This document shows, in pieces, positions 1 through 12,124 of a stretch of 64,000 bases of DNA. This DNA is from Davidsoniella eucalypti. Taxonomy: Eukaryota; Ascomycota; Sordariomycetes; Microascales; Ceratocystidaceae. The stretch covers positions 124,001 through 188,000 of the forward strand of contig RMBW01000009.1 of NCBI GenBank assembly GCA_004009845.1, read 5' to 3'. The position numbers and the translations under genes are program-made. The stretch's first letter is position 1. Every line of letters starts with the position of its first letter. The notes beneath the pieces were generated by a model. That model did no database searches. It was not told the DNA's origin and saw nothing but the letters and a program-made list of their open reading frames with translations.

Positions 1-135
1 TAGCTTTATAGCTCCGTACGATTAGTGAATTATAAATTAAAACCTAGCACTCTGGCAGCTGGCAGCTTTTGAAGACTACATAGGGAGTACATGATATTTT
101 GTGGCCAAGTACCTTTTTCTTAAAAGTCACCCTTT
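1..135. mobile_element. MITE end (partial, family shared with 8398-8956 and 18008-18469)
   Basis: About 85 bp (roughly 50-135) match the right-hand terminal inverted repeat of the element at 8398-8956: CTGGCAGCTGGCAGCTTTTG, then GGGAGTAC, TTTTGTGG and AAGTACCTTTTT in the same order and spacing. The other end of this copy lies outside the window, so its length and target duplication cannot be read. The outer limit at about 135 is approximate because the copies diverge there. No coding capacity is visible. Confidence 0.6.
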
Positions 136-1929
136 GATTCTAAACTTCTAATAAGTGATGTCAAGCTTCTAATTCTCTACTAGAACTACTATAGCAGTAT
201 ACGACTTTCCACCATCATGGTAGCAATTGGCTATCGAAGCCACATTCTACTAAAAGAGCGCGCATACTATTTCTCTGGTGTGCTTCCGTTACTATGCATG
301 GATGTTGCGGAGCTTAGATACAACATTAATCAAAATAAAAAGGCTGTGAAAACGGGTTACGACAGACTGGTGCTGTCTGTGTGACGCAACCCTAATACTT
401 GATTTGCAACCCTTGCCTGTGAGTATGTATCTACAATACTGATTTGATATTTGAAGGTAACATAGTTGGAAATGTGTTCATGATAGGATCTAGTATATTC
501 TTCGTCTTCTTTTTTTGCTTCTACGACCACGCTAGTTCTTTATCATTTACAAGGACATCATGTAGTTGTCATGATATTCCTGTTCGTGGCTAGATGTCTA
601 GGGCCGGCTATACGCAATGCCTGGAAATTGCACACCGAGCTTAGCCGGGGCCTTCCCAGTTCCGCACGATACAAAGAGTCTTTTCATAGTTTCCTTTTTC
701 GATCGGCTACGCCACTGAGAAGGTCGTTCTTAGAAATAGTGACAGCATCTCCCGCAACTGGACATCAACTAGGCCTTTGTGATGGCAAGATGTTATCTGG
801 GAAAACACTAAAATAATATTTCAAGCTCGGCTCCTGTGATCCAGTATGAATCACAACGCTATCATTAAGGATTCTAGAGCTTATAGACCCAAAGAAGAGA
901 AGCGTCGTTGTAGTCAACCGGCGAAGATTCTTTCGGGTGGACGACTCGGCGAGCTCTTTTGGAATTTGGCAGAAGGAAAAAAGAATCCAGCTAGTAGTAA
1001 ACAAATCTTGAATTCCTGTCCTAGCTATACTTGATTTTTTTTTCGCACTCTTTTTGCAGCTATGAGCTTGCCGAGAGCTGAGCTTCAATGTTCAACGTAG
1101 GAAAAAAAAAGCTACGATAAAAATATCAAGTATATGCCCCACTTTAGTCTGTTGGATAAAGAAACCCACTGTTGAATTTATTGACTTTATCGATACTGAT
1201 TTGCGCCCTTGATCCCGCTAAATTTTTAGCCTCTTTTTTGCCTGTGCCCTTTCGTGTTCCTGTTTGGGAAGGAACGGATCGTAGTTGCCCATTCCATCTA
1301 GCAACAGCAAGCGGTAGTTTGCCTGATGCATGTATCTCTTGTTTTTGGTGTCTAACATAACGCTTCACAGTAAATTGCAGTTACTCTTATAAAACCTAGC
1401 TCTGGTTTGTACTGTACGGATTGGTTTATAACCACGCGGGCTCCTTCCCAAGTCTAAGCTATCTTCCCGCTTATCTCTCTTAATCTGTTCATTTATTTGG
1501 CAACTTCTGCGATTCACAGTTGCTAGTTGAGGTGCCGTAGAAAAGTCAGCCTCGCCGGCTTTATTTATTTTTCTTCTCTTTGCTTCTTTTTTTATACATC
1601 GTCCATTGAGTATTTCTTTCTATCGCCGCTACTAGCTATTTATTAACTCGAGTCTGGCTTGGTGTTTGCTCTGCTTAGACGTCGGTCTCCGTCTTCTCTT
1701 GACTTAAGAACCACCCGAACCGCAAAACTTGATCAGGTGCCTCGTCAGACCTTCTTTCGTCAGAGCCTGCCCACCATTCAGCTTACGGCGGTTTTTCTTC
1801 TGTTGTCTGTCGCCTATAACGCTGACTCCAACTTTACCGCAACATTTTTTTATTGCCCACACAAATAATAGACTGTACCTTGCCATTGATAGTTCATCTA
1901 TCGCAGCCGTTGACGCGCGCACCTGCAAC
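136..1929. other. Intergenic region upstream of the ABCC transporter
   Basis: I see no supportable gene. The short reading frames here overlap on both strands and have no recognisable motifs. An AACCCTAA octamer lies at 388-395. Pyrimidine-rich runs at 1560-1620 probably belong to the core promoter or leader of the downstream gene. Confidence 0.5.
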
Positions 1930-4900
1930 ATGGCGCCAGAGACTTGTTCCTGGCCCATATGGGAAGTCGACGATTTCACATCTTGCTTCAAGACAAGGTT
2001 AGTCAGTCTATTCGTCTCACACCTGACAGATTGACCGCATACACTACACGGCCTATACGACAGCCCCCGCGATTATCATCATTGTGGCTATCGAATGCGA
2101 AAATACCCAATTCAGCGCCGAACATGCGTAGTTTCTCTACAAACCTCAATTGCTAACCACCCTGCTTCCGCAGATACTTGACATTCATCCTCCCTATCAC
2201 ATTCATCGCTATATCGTGCCTGCAGCTAATCTCTAGCGCATTACAACGATCCATATTCGCACATCGTTCTGATGGATATGTTTCCATTTCCAGCGATGCT
2301 GCACACCAACACACCGATTTGCCCCCCGACCAAATCGCCCACGTTGAAGAGAACGAACAGAGTGATGACGACCTCGAAATAAACGGCGGCCGTCTAGCTT
2401 TGGCTAAGACGACTACGCGTGGTTCCATCATCCAAGCCGATAAGCCTCCCGCAGAACAATTTCTCATCATCGTTGAAGAACTTGCAATTACTGGTCTTAT
2501 TGCCTCCAATGTTTATCGGCTTTTTGTATCTGATAGCTTCTCAGGTCCTGTTACGGGAATCGTCGCTTGGTCCTATGTTCTTGTTCTCGCTAGCCTGCGC
2601 CTGTTCCTAGGCCATTCAAAGTGGCGAGTCCCTCACCTGTGGAACCACACTGCTGCTTTGTACGGATGCTTCTGGGCAGTCCATGTCGTACTCTTGCGTT
2701 CAGCTCTCATCAATTCTGAGAGTATCGTTCTGAGTCGTTTGTCCATTGCCGAGTTTTCTCTCGTATCCATCCTTTGGATTATCTGTATCACCGAACGTAA
2801 GGGCAACAAGACTGTTGTTCTTGAGTGGGAGGACGGTATTGAGCCCTCTCGTGAGCCTCTAGCCTCGCTATTTTCACTGGCTACCTTTGGCTGGGTCGAC
2901 GCTATCATCTGGCAAGGTTTCAATAATACCCTGGAGATTGATATGGTTTGGAACTTGCTTCCCAAGGACAAAGCTGCCGCTGTTTTGTCTGATTATCGCA
3001 GCTTGAAAAGGACCGGATCCCTCGCTTTCCACCTTCTTAGCTACTTCAAGGGTATGCTAGTCTACCAGTGTGTCATGGCTGCTCTGTCTGGTGCTCTCAC
3101 TTTCGTTCCAACTTTGCTGCTGCGTGCAATTGTTCAGTATATCGAGCAGCCTGATAACAGACCTGTCAACGTTATATGGCTCTACGTGATTCTGCTACCC
3201 TGTGTCGATTTCGTCCGTTCTTTCGCTGATGGCATGGCCCTCTGGACTGGCCGCAAGATTTGTATCCGCATTCGCGCTATCATGGTTGGCGAGATCTATG
3301 CCAAGGCTTTGCGCCGTAAGGCTGCTTCTGGAAACGAAAAGTCGCTCGGTGACGCTGCTAAGAAGGCTCTCAGCTCGGACGAAGAGCAGGAAGGTCTATT
3401 CACCCGCGCCAAGCGTGCTTTGGGTATCAAGAAAAAGGATTGTGATTCCGACTCCGATTCTACTAAAGATGACAAAGATGCCGAAGATGAACAGGCTACT
3501 CTAGGAACTATCATCAATCTCATGTCGGTTGACAGTTTCAAGGTTGCTGAGATCACCGCTTACCTCCACTTCCTTTGCGCTGCTGCTCCGGTCCAGCTTT
3601 CTCTTGCTATTGTTCTACTCTGGCAGGTGATGGGCCGTAGTTCAATTCCCGGCTTTTTCGTCATGGTTATTCTCCTCCCAGTGAACTACATGCTGGCTCT
3701 CGGCTTCAGTACTACCTCCAAAAAGATCATGGGTGCTACCGACAAGCGTATCAACATCACCAATGAGATTCTACAGAATATCCGCATCATCAAGTACTTT
3801 GCGTGGGAGCGCAGATTCGGTGCCATGGTTGATGAGAAGCGTGAGATCGAGATCCGTGAACTGCGTTCTCGTTACGTCCTATGGTCGATTGCTGTTGTTA
3901 TTTGGAACTCTGTCCCCGTCCTGATCACCTTCTTCACCTTTGTGTCTTATACTATCATTGAGGGCAAGCCTCTTCTACCCTCGACTGCCTTCACTGCGAT
4001 GTCCTTGTTCATGCTTCTTCGTATTCCTCTCGACCAGTTTGGCGACATGATTGCCCACGTGCAGGAGACCAAGGTTTCCATCGACCGTATCGAGGAGTTC
4101 CTGCAAGAGGACGAGACCGAAAAGTATGACCAACTTGGTGACAATAACATCGACGAAAATGGCAACCATGTTATCGGATTCCGTGACGCCACCTTCATTT
4201 GGGGTGGAAAGAACACTATCCGCGAGGATGGTTCCATGGCTTTCCGCCTACTGGATCTCGATTTAGACTTCAAGCTTGGAAAGCTCAACATTATTGCTGG
4301 TGCCACTGGCTCGGGCAAGTCTTCGCTACTGATGGCCCTACTCGGTGAAATGACTATCATGAAGGGCCATGTCTACTGCCCAAGCGGTCGTAGCCGTGAG
4401 GATGTCCGCGCCAACCCCGAAACTGGTCTTGCTAACACGATCGCTTATGCTGCCCAATCTCCTTGGTTGGTTAACGCCACTATCAAGGACAACATTCTTT
4501 TCGCTTCCCCCTTCGACGAAGATCGCTACAAGTCTGTCATAATTGCTTGCGCCCTCGAGCGTGACTTCGATATTCTGGATGATGGTGACGAGACTCTAGT
4601 TGGTGAAAAGGGTATCTCGCTATCTGGTGGCCAGAAGCAGCGTATCTCTGTGGCACGTGCTCTGTACTCCAACTCCGAACATGTTATCCTGGATGACTGC
4701 CTCAGCGCTGTTGATTCTCATACTGCCAAGTGGATTTTCTCCAACTGTATTCGTGGTCCTCTCATGCATGGACGTACTTGCATCATGGTTACTCACAACA
4801 CTCAGCTCTGCGTTCCCCCCTCTGACTACGTTGTTGTCCTTGAGAATGGCCGTGTCATCGCCAAGGGTCTCCCCGATGAGGTTATCGACAGTGGAAAGCT

Positions 4901-7088
4901 CGGCGAGGAAATTCAAAAGTCAAAGGGTGCGTCTCACGAGGTCTCTCGCGTTCCATCTCGCGTTCCATCTAGCGTTGGCTCGGGTAGCAATGAAACTGCC
5001 GTCGAGCCTGATACTACCAGCTCAACTGCCGATACCAAGAAAGATAAACCTAAAAGGGCTAAGCGTTCAGCTATGGAAGAGAACAAAGCAGTTGGAAGTG
5101 TCAAGTGGTCTGTTCTAATCCTGTACCTAAAGTCCATGGGTTCTTGGTGGTTTTGGGCTGTAGCTTTCTTCGTCTTCTGGCTCCAACAACTAAGCACTGT
5201 TGCCAGCAGCATTTGGGTCCGTGAATGGAGTAACCAATATGTGCCCACCGAAAACCAGATGTCTGGTATGGGTCTGCACTCTTCATCTAGTCTTCAAGTT
5301 CAGGCTGGTAGCACTGTCGGATTCTCTTCTTCCTCTGCGTACTTTGCCCCTCAGACATGGTTCAACTCGGCTGCCGTCAACGGAACTGGGCCTGAGCTCC
5401 CTCCTGTCAATGCTTCGTACTACATCTTTGTCTTGGCTATGATTGGTCTTATCGGTGCATTTGCTGCTTTCCTACGTGACATCTGGGTGTTTTATGGATC
5501 ACTCACTGCCTCGCGCTCTATTCACACGCGTCTCATTGAGGCTATCACGCGTGCCAAGTTCAAGTTCTTTGATGTAACGCCTCTTGGTCAGATCATGAAC
5601 CGCTTCAGCAAGGATCTCGAAGCCGTCGATCAAGAAATTGCACCTATTGCTCTTAGTGTGGCTGGATGCTTCCTTGGCATCATTATCACCATCATTCTTA
5701 TTGCCAGCATCACCCCCATGTTCCTTATTGCTGCATTCTTCATTACGCTTTTGTTCCTGGTTGTAGGTGTTCTCTACATCAATGCCTCCCGTGATCTGAA
5801 GCGCCTTGAGTCGGTACAGCGCAGTCCTTTGTTCCAGCAGTTCGGCGAGACACTGAGTGGTATGACTACGATCCGTGCTTATGGCGACGAGCGCCGCTTT
5901 ATCCGTGAGAATCTGGCCAAGATTAACGCTCAGTCTCGTCCCTTCATATACCTGTGGGCCTGTAACCGCTGGCTCGCACTCCGTAGTGACCTGCTTGGTG
6001 ACCTTGTGTCTTTCTCTGCCGGTGTGTTTATCGTGCTCAGCTTAGGCAAGATTGATCCAGGCGCTGCCGGTATCTCGCTCAGTTATGCTATCTCTTTCAC
6101 CGAGAACATCCTCTGGCTGGTCAGACTCTATGCCATGAACGAGCAGAACATGAACTCAGTTGAGCGCATCCAAGAGTACATCGATGTCGAGCAGGAGGCG
6201 GACCCCATTATCGAGGACAGCCGCCCCCCTCAGGACTGGCCTTCTCAGGGAAGCGTCGAGTTCGTTGACTACACTACACGCTACCGTGAGGATCTAGATC
6301 CCGTCTTGCGCAACGTTTCCTTCAAAATCGCACCTCGGCAAAAGGTTGGTATTGTTGGTCGCACCGGCGCTGGCAAGAGTTCGCTAGCTTTGGCTCTCTT
6401 CCGCGCCTTGGAGGCGGAAGGCGGCAAGATCCTCGTTGACGATCTTGACATCAGCACCATCGGCCTTGAAGACCTTCGTAGCAATATCACCATTGTACCC
6501 CAGGATCCCACTCTATTCCAGGGAACTCTCCGCAGCAACTTGGACCCCTTCGAGACTTTCCAGGACGCCGAGATCTTTGCTTCTCTACAACGCGTGCAGT
6601 TGGTTAGCGAGGAGGAACTTAGCAATGGATCGCCCTCAGGCCTGACCACACCCACCGATGCCAACAAGAACGTCTTCCTGGACTTGTCCTCTCCAGTCAG
6701 CGAATCGGGTAACAACTTATCACAGGGTCAGCGCCAGCTGCTCTGCCTTGCACGCGCTATGCTACGCAACCCGAAGGTTCTCCTGATGGACGAGGCTACC
6801 GCATCCATCGATTATACTACCGACTCCAAGATCCAAGGCACAATCCGCGAGCTAACTAGCACAATCATTACGATTGCGCATCGTCTGCAGACTATTGCTG
6901 ACTACGATCGCGTACTGGTGCTCGATAAGGGTGAGGTCAAGGAGTTTGCGCACCCATATGAGCTCATGACGCTAGAGAACGGCATCTTCAAGAGCATGTG
7001 CGAGACCAGCGACGAGTTTGATACTCTGCTGGCTACAGCCAAGAAGGCGTTTGATGCCACGCAGTTAGTGGATGTTAGCGAGCAATAG
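1930..7088 (+). CDS. ABCC (MRP-type) full-length ABC transporter, YBT1/VMR1-like
   Basis: Two exons, 1930-1997 and 2174-7088, joined by a 176-nt intron (GTTAGT donor, CTAAC branch site, CAG acceptor), give 1660 residues. The first exon begins MAPETCSWPIW and ends in a CF pair, like the start of other ABCC proteins; without it no ATG opens the long frame. An N-terminal membrane region (TMD0) precedes two TMD-NBD halves. NBD1 has Walker A GATGSGKSS near 732, LSGGQ near 839 and Walker B ILDD near 861; Asp replaces the catalytic Glu, the usual degenerate ABCC site. NBD2 has GRTGAGKSS near 1418, LSQGQ near 1538 and LLMDEA near 1560, with Glu present. An acidic Ser/Asp-rich insert (about 395-445) interrupts TMD1, as in vacuolar YBT1/VMR1-type proteins. 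Length is close to yeast Ybt1. Probable role: ATP-driven export of organic anions or conjugates into the vacuole. Substrate is inferred only from family. Confidence 0.93.
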
Positions 7089-7443
7089 AAGCCGCAACTA
7101 GCGGGGGAATGTATCGGACCAAAAAGCATAGAGTTGGACGGATATATTATTATGAAGCACTAAATAATTATGAATGATTTCTTCCCACATCTTTACATTC
7201 GCCAACTATACCAGACTTTGAAAATTGGCAATTTGATGATATTTATCTGTAGCCAAAGCAGCCTATTCTAATCTATGGAATAAACCATGTACTTGTGCTC
7301 TACACTATTTATTATTGATGGTGCTCCGTACTAAGATTAAGGTGGCAGCAAGTTTTACTATCATCAACAACTTCCTAACCTCCATCATTCTTTTTCGCGA
7401 TATCATCAACAATTCTTAAAAAATGTGAGAAACAATACGTGTT

Positions 7444-7725
7444 TTACAGTTTGCACAGAAATGCGAATGTACATGAACATTTGTCATTTATAGCCCGATT
7501 TCTTCGCGCAATTTGGCGTCGGGCAGGCAATACTTCTATCACACCATTTCCGGGCATTCTTAGTCGTGACGCCTCTGCAGATCTAATTCCCGTCATCTCT
7601 TCAATACGGGGTTCAAGCAATGCTCGATTATCATATAAAGGTAAAGCGCCCCGCGACATTTTGACGTTCATCATAGATGGGTCTTTTACCCCATTGTCGA
7701 TAGACTCTAGAATGAAATTAGTCAT
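7444..7725 (-). other. Orphan ORF, possible decayed coding fragment
   Basis: A 93-codon frame starts MTNFILESIDNG and stays open upstream without another ATG to about 7842. Composition is balanced and hydrophilic, with no low-complexity bias, unlike most chance frames nearby. A GTAAGA sits at its upstream edge and could be a splice donor. I do not recognise the protein. It lies in a repeat-bearing gap, so a fragment of a transposon or of a lost gene is as likely as a real small gene. The plus-strand frame over the same bases is probably its shadow. Confidence 0.2.
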
Positions 7726-7887
7726 CCCAACAAACCGCTCTTTAGTTTGGGGAGCTTGAAGATTATCAAAGCCGGCATCTTGAGAGTCTGGATTCCGGAG
7801 GTGGGGTTGAAGGACGGAGCATGGCGTTCTTACCGGTCAAACAAATAATAAATATTGTGGGGCACAACATGGGAAATACATAGCACT

Positions 7888-7953
7888 GACCAAGCAGTGG
7901 TTATACATTGGCCGACCTCGCATGAAGTTAGTTCAAATCTAGCTGGGGCAAAA
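7888..7953 (+). repeat. tRNA-derived sequence (degenerate tRNA or SINE head)
   Basis: AGCAGTGGTTATACATTGG resembles a tRNA D-arm (A box), and GTTAG-TTCAAAT-CTAGC forms a 5-bp T-arm with a canonical 7-base loop (B box). Between them CCGAC-CTCGCAT looks like an anticodon stem and loop whose 3' stem half is missing, and no complementary acceptor stem is visible. It is therefore not a working tRNA. A pseudogene or the head of a tRNA-derived SINE both fit. Confidence 0.4.
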
Positions 7954-8397
7954 CTACTACTGAAGCCCACCCACCCTATGCTCATGGTGAGGGTAGATGC
8001 TAAGTAGTAACCGTACTGTTCTCAGAGGGTTTATAATACAAGGAGCTACAAAATGCGGAGGTTTTAAGACAGGCTCCCAAGGAGGTGGGGTTTCCGGAAA
8101 GTATTAGAAGTGCATATAGCAAAACCAACAAATGTTCTGTATCTCAGTGGCCTGTCACTGTTGAGAAGTAAGGTGGTCCTTCACCTTACATTGTATAACT
8201 AGTATTTCAGGGCTGTGTATCTTAGGATACTGAGGTGCTATAAGTATAGCTATTAAAGCTCCATTTCCACCTTGATAAGAATGAATTATAAATAAATAAA
8301 CTAAGCTATGCCTAGGGTAGTTGTAAGCTATAGTTGTTGTTCTCCATAAAAAAAAAAAGGGACTTTGTACTTCAGCATCACATTATCACATTAGTAC

Positions 8398-8956
8398 TTC
8401 AGCACAAACAGCAGGGAGGTTTTCAAAAAGGTACTTAGCCCCACAAGATATAAAGTACTCTTCACTTAGCCTTCAAAAGCTGCCAGCTGGCAAAGTGCCA
8501 TACACTCTTTATTTCACCATAATAATAAAAATTCCACTACACCCTCAATCGAGATATCAAGATCGTTTTTGTTTCAATTTTTTTTTAACATACAGAATAC
8601 ATTGCCCATTATATTCCTCATCATTCATATGTATGATGCTGCCCTCTAGCTGAGTCTGACGTTGACATATTCAACATAGATGATGATAAGGCCATTGATC
8701 TGATTATAGGCAGCTCTGGCTTTAGCAGCGGAAGACTACTGTCCATATTCTGATTTTGTCTTTTGGGAGGTTTTAGTTACATTCTTACATCTTTTCTGTG
8801 GACGTTCAGTCATGTATTATTCATACATCTCTAGCTCGATTAATGAAGAAAAAAAACAGTACTCTGGCAGCTGGCAGCTCTAAAGACTAGGTGAGGAGTA
8901 CTTAGTCTTTTGTGGGCTAAGTACCTTTTTGAAGACCCCCTGCTATTTGTGCTGAA
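8398..8956. mobile_element. MITE with about 100-bp terminal inverted repeats
   Basis: The left end (8398-8500, starting TTCAGCACAAACAGCAGGGA) is the reverse complement of the right end (about 8859-8956, ending TATTTGTGCTGAA) with scattered differences. Both contain the palindromic core TGCCAGCTGGCA or a variant, an AAGTAC/GTACTT block and CTTTTTGAA. The 350 bp between the repeats is AT-rich and codes for nothing visible. It is related to the ends at 1-135 and 18008-18469. No clean target duplication can be read, so the outer boundaries are plus or minus a few bases. A non-autonomous DNA transposon is the best reading; no transposase is present in the window. Confidence 0.8.
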
Positions 8957-9095
8957 TTAGAAAACGCCCGGGGTTTAGGCAGCCAAGAGTGTAAGCCGTG
9001 TGAACATCCTACTTATTGCTTATCAAATGTCTTATTTGGATAAGATAATTGCATTTTTCTAAAAGCCACAAGTACTTTCAGCCGTACAGATATAT

Positions 9096-9550
9096 GTATA
9101 TAAACAGCATCAGCTCGGCACAAATAGCTCTTCTTTTTCTCTTTCCTTTTGTTTCTCACTTTTCACCTCTCATCTATCACCCCCTATTCTTTTGCCCATC
9201 TCGGTCGGCTTAGAAACAAACGCCTTCCAAGCCGCATCAGTTCCACCAGGTTTTGATCGCGACTCTGCTATATGGTTAATTCATTTCTCAACTCGAATAC
9301 ACCATCAAGTTTATCTATTGCTCGCTACGGTTCTAGTAATACTTGATATTAGCAAGCAACTTAGCACGCCGTAGTGTGAGCGTGCCAAACAAGTCGCAAA
9401 CGCACCCGGAGTTAGCTTGCAAGTTGATTCACTGTTTTCGTCGTCTACAACGAGACATCCGGGCGCCTTTTCCATCTTTCTATCTTTGAGGTGTCTGGCC
9501 ACTCGCGTCGCTTAAAACTACAACGAAGATCTAATTCACTGCGGTAAAAT
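9096..9550 (+). promoter_or_regulatory. TATA-like promoter, pyrimidine-rich start region and leader with one uORF
   Basis: GTATATAAA at 9096-9104 is followed by a strongly C/T-rich stretch (9128-9190), the arrangement typical of a fungal start region. The implied leader of about 400 nt contains a single upstream ATG at 9272, opening a 24-codon frame that ends at 9346, before the main ATG at 9551. The position of the transcription start is inferred. Confidence 0.45.
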
Positions 9551-11227
9551 ATGCAGGCCGCAGACGACGTCATCATGGCGACCACTGACCGGCCTCTGCT
9601 TGTGACAGCGGTCACTCGGACTAGCAATGCCGATTCTGTGGATCCCACCACGGGCTCGATATTCATTGGTTACATCACTTCCCGGCTTCCATTGGAGCTT
9701 TTGATGCAGGTGCTGAACATGATTTCTACCTCCGATTTTGGTCGTTTGCGACTACTCAATCATAGTCTCAAGCTCGCACTGGATCGTATATACTATGATC
9801 GCATGTTCTCCAACATACGCCTGTGTATGAACATGGCTGGATTCAACCGCGTAGAGGAAATTTCGCTCTGCAAGAACATCGTTCCATTTGTCCGCCAGCT
9901 TATCATCGACTGCAAGAAAGATGAGCAGCAAACGCATTCCATCGCTGCACGCGAATTCACCTCTTCGCTGATCTATTCGGGGACATATGTTGACATTCTG
10001 CACGACGCCTTCACAAAATTTACTAGTCTGGCGCGGATACAGATTCAGATAGGCCCTTCGTCCTTGCGTACCAGCGGCAGCGCGGCAGTTTATGGTCCAA
10101 TCATAGCTGCCGCACGTGCCAAGACGAAGCTGACGGAGATCAACATTGACTTTCATGGAGGCAGAGGCGGCGGCATTTCACCGCAGATACTACACATGCC
10201 TCAAAGGGTTCGGCAGTCAATGCGTCCGGCGCTCGAAAACCTCGAATCACTGATGCTATCGATGGCAGCATCATATGATAATTCTGTTACTTCGCTTCCT
10301 TCGCCGCTGAGCTTCTTGTTATCTCAGACTAGCAAGCTTAACTTACTTCGTCTCAATATGCAACGTGGTGATCATGATTCCGAGGCAGATTTGTATCTTG
10401 TTTCGCTTACGGCCGACGCTCAAGCTGGCCGCGAGATCCGCAAGATTGGTGAATCTATACCTGACTTTAGCTATGGAGAGACAGCCAGTCTCCTATCAGA
10501 CAGCGAGGTCATGTCTACTCCGCCTTTGCCGTTACCAATCTGTCCAGTTGATCTCACCCATCTCCGCACCCTCGAGCTAGGCAAAATGATCGTACAGCCC
10601 TCGTCGCTACTCGGGGTGTTACAGGAGTTCCTACCTCAGCTAACAGTGCTCAAGCTATTCAGAGTCGGACTAACGACGAAGCAACACAGCGATCCTATAC
10701 TTCAATATTTTGCAGCTAGTGCCGACCACAGTGATGAGACGTTGCTCATCAATAATGTCCGCACCAACGAATGGCGGAAGATTTTTAAAAAACTCGCAGA
10801 GTTTGAAGAGGATGACATGAGAAATTCCAAGTTGCATATATATGCTGGCTATCTGACGGTTGATCCCGAGTCCTATGAAAACCGCTCGCACATCTCCTTT
10901 TCAAAGCGCTCCGCGGATCTAAGTGAGCGGGAGACATGTTCATGGCCAACGGTGGAGGAGACTAAGGAGGTCGCGCAAAGGCTACAAGCAGAGTTTAAGG
11001 ACTCCACGGCGGAATACACAACTACGGCAGAGCTACGCGCCACATGCTTCCTTGATCTTGCGGGCAGGGTGATACTAAAAACCCCATCTAATGTGAATTT
11101 CCTTCCGAGTCAAGAGCAGATTGCCCAATCATGGATTGATGCTCATCACGCGGATGCAGAGTCATCAGAGTTCACCGTAGACCACGACGACCACGACGAT
11201 GATCTCTCATCTTCAGGCGACGAGTGA
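9551..11227 (+). CDS. F-box-like/hypothetical fungal protein
   Basis: Single exon of 558 codons; start at the first ATG, with a second ATG at codon 9 as an alternative. Residues about 45-90 (RLPLELLMQVLNMISTSDFG, then LRLLNHSLK) match the pattern of a fungal F-box: Leu-Pro, ELL, a short helix, then a hydrophobic LRLLN segment. The rest contains leucine-spaced segments (for example HLRTLELG) that may be weak leucine-rich repeats, and ends in an acidic His/Asp/Ser tail. F-box proteins link targets to SCF ubiquitin ligases, so a substrate-receptor role is possible but rests on this weak domain call. The gene lies alone between a MITE-bearing gap and the next plus-strand gene. No close family is recognised. 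Confidence 0.75.
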   Translation: MQAADDVIMATTDRPLLVTAVTRTSNADSVDPTTGSIFIGYITSRLPLELLMQVLNMISTSDFGRLRLLNHSLKLALDRIYYDRMFSNIRLCMNMAGFNRVEEISLCKNIVPFVRQLIIDCKKDEQQTHSIAAREFTSSLIYSGTYVDILHDAFTKFTSLARIQIQIGPSSLRTSGSAAVYGPIIAAARAKTKLTEINIDFHGGRGGGISPQILHMPQRVRQSMRPALENLESLMLSMAASYDNSVTSLPSPLSFLLSQTSKLNLLRLNMQRGDHDSEADLYLVSLTADAQAGREIRKIGESIPDFSYGETASLLSDSEVMSTPPLPLPICPVDLTHLRTLELGKMIVQPSSLLGVLQEFLPQLTVLKLFRVGLTTKQHSDPILQYFAASADHSDETLLINNVRTNEWRKIFKKLAEFEEDDMRNSKLHIYAGYLTVDPESYENRSHISFSKRSADLSERETCSWPTVEETKEVAQRLQAEFKDSTAEYTTTAELRATCFLDLAGRVILKTPSNVNFLPSQEQIAQSWIDAHHADAESSEFTVDHDDHDDDLSSSGDE

Positions 11228-12124
11228 TGTGCGTAAATGGTTATAGGCAGAGATGCTTCAGAAATTAATAGCTTATTTGATTGAATATATAATAGTACAA
11301 CTTATTGTATCAATATAAAGGTGTTTTGTTGTGTTACAATATAAAAGACTCGGTTGCGATATGTAGTGTCGGTCAGGTATAGATGCTACTTTAATCATAC
11401 CTGCAGAATAACAGTGGATGAACCAAATCCAGTATACTGATAAAGAAATGGCACGTCGAAAGTCGGCAGCGAACAAGAAGTTATGCTAATAGCTAATTAA
11501 TGTTCATACACAACTACATATACTACATAGTTATGTTTGCTTTATATTTTCAGCTTGCTAACTACGCCTAGCTACCTAATACATACATAATTACATTATG
11601 TCGCTTACTTACTCATGTCGGATAAAAGTGGGGAAGTGCGTTCCCCTCCGTATTGTTTGGTAGAAAAAGGACCTGTAGATTAGGTGCCAAATAGGCGCTA
11701 AAAGCCCTGTAAACCAAGGCCGGTGAATAAACCATTCGCCCAGCTTATATTGGCAAATGTCAATTTAGGATTTCACTGAGGCTGACTGTCTCTTTCTTGT
11801 TTCGCATACATTAAGAGTGGGACGACAGTTTTTCTAGCGTCCTGTCACTGAGCTACAAAAAATTATAGGGCTCGTTTGCCACCAACAAGTTAAAAGAGTT
11901 CAACTGGTGCCTAGGCGACGGAATCTCGCTCTTTTGCCCGTACATGTCACTTTGCGGATTCTTCACATTTAACATCAGTCCTTTGACGATTTTGTCACAT
12001 TTTTTGTTTCTTCTAACCTCTATTTTCCTTCTTGTTTTTCTTCTTTAACAAAAACTCCATCATCTAGTCATACAATCAATCAATCCCCTTCTCTGTAGAC
12101 CATTATCTCCTTGCTGTCATCGCC
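11228..12124. other. Intergenic region
   Basis: No gene is supported. The last 150 bases before the next start are pyrimidine-rich (TTTTTTGTTTCTTCTAACC and similar), consistent with a promoter and short leader. Confidence 0.45.

Larger units (their letters stand above)
7089..8397. other. Repeat-rich intergenic region
   Basis: Holds the 3' flank of the transporter gene, a 93-codon orphan frame on the minus strand and a tRNA-derived fragment (each listed separately). A run of A at about 8348-8358 and a duplicated TACTTCAGCA (8368 and 8395) lie just outside the MITE. No other gene is supported. Confidence 0.5.
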
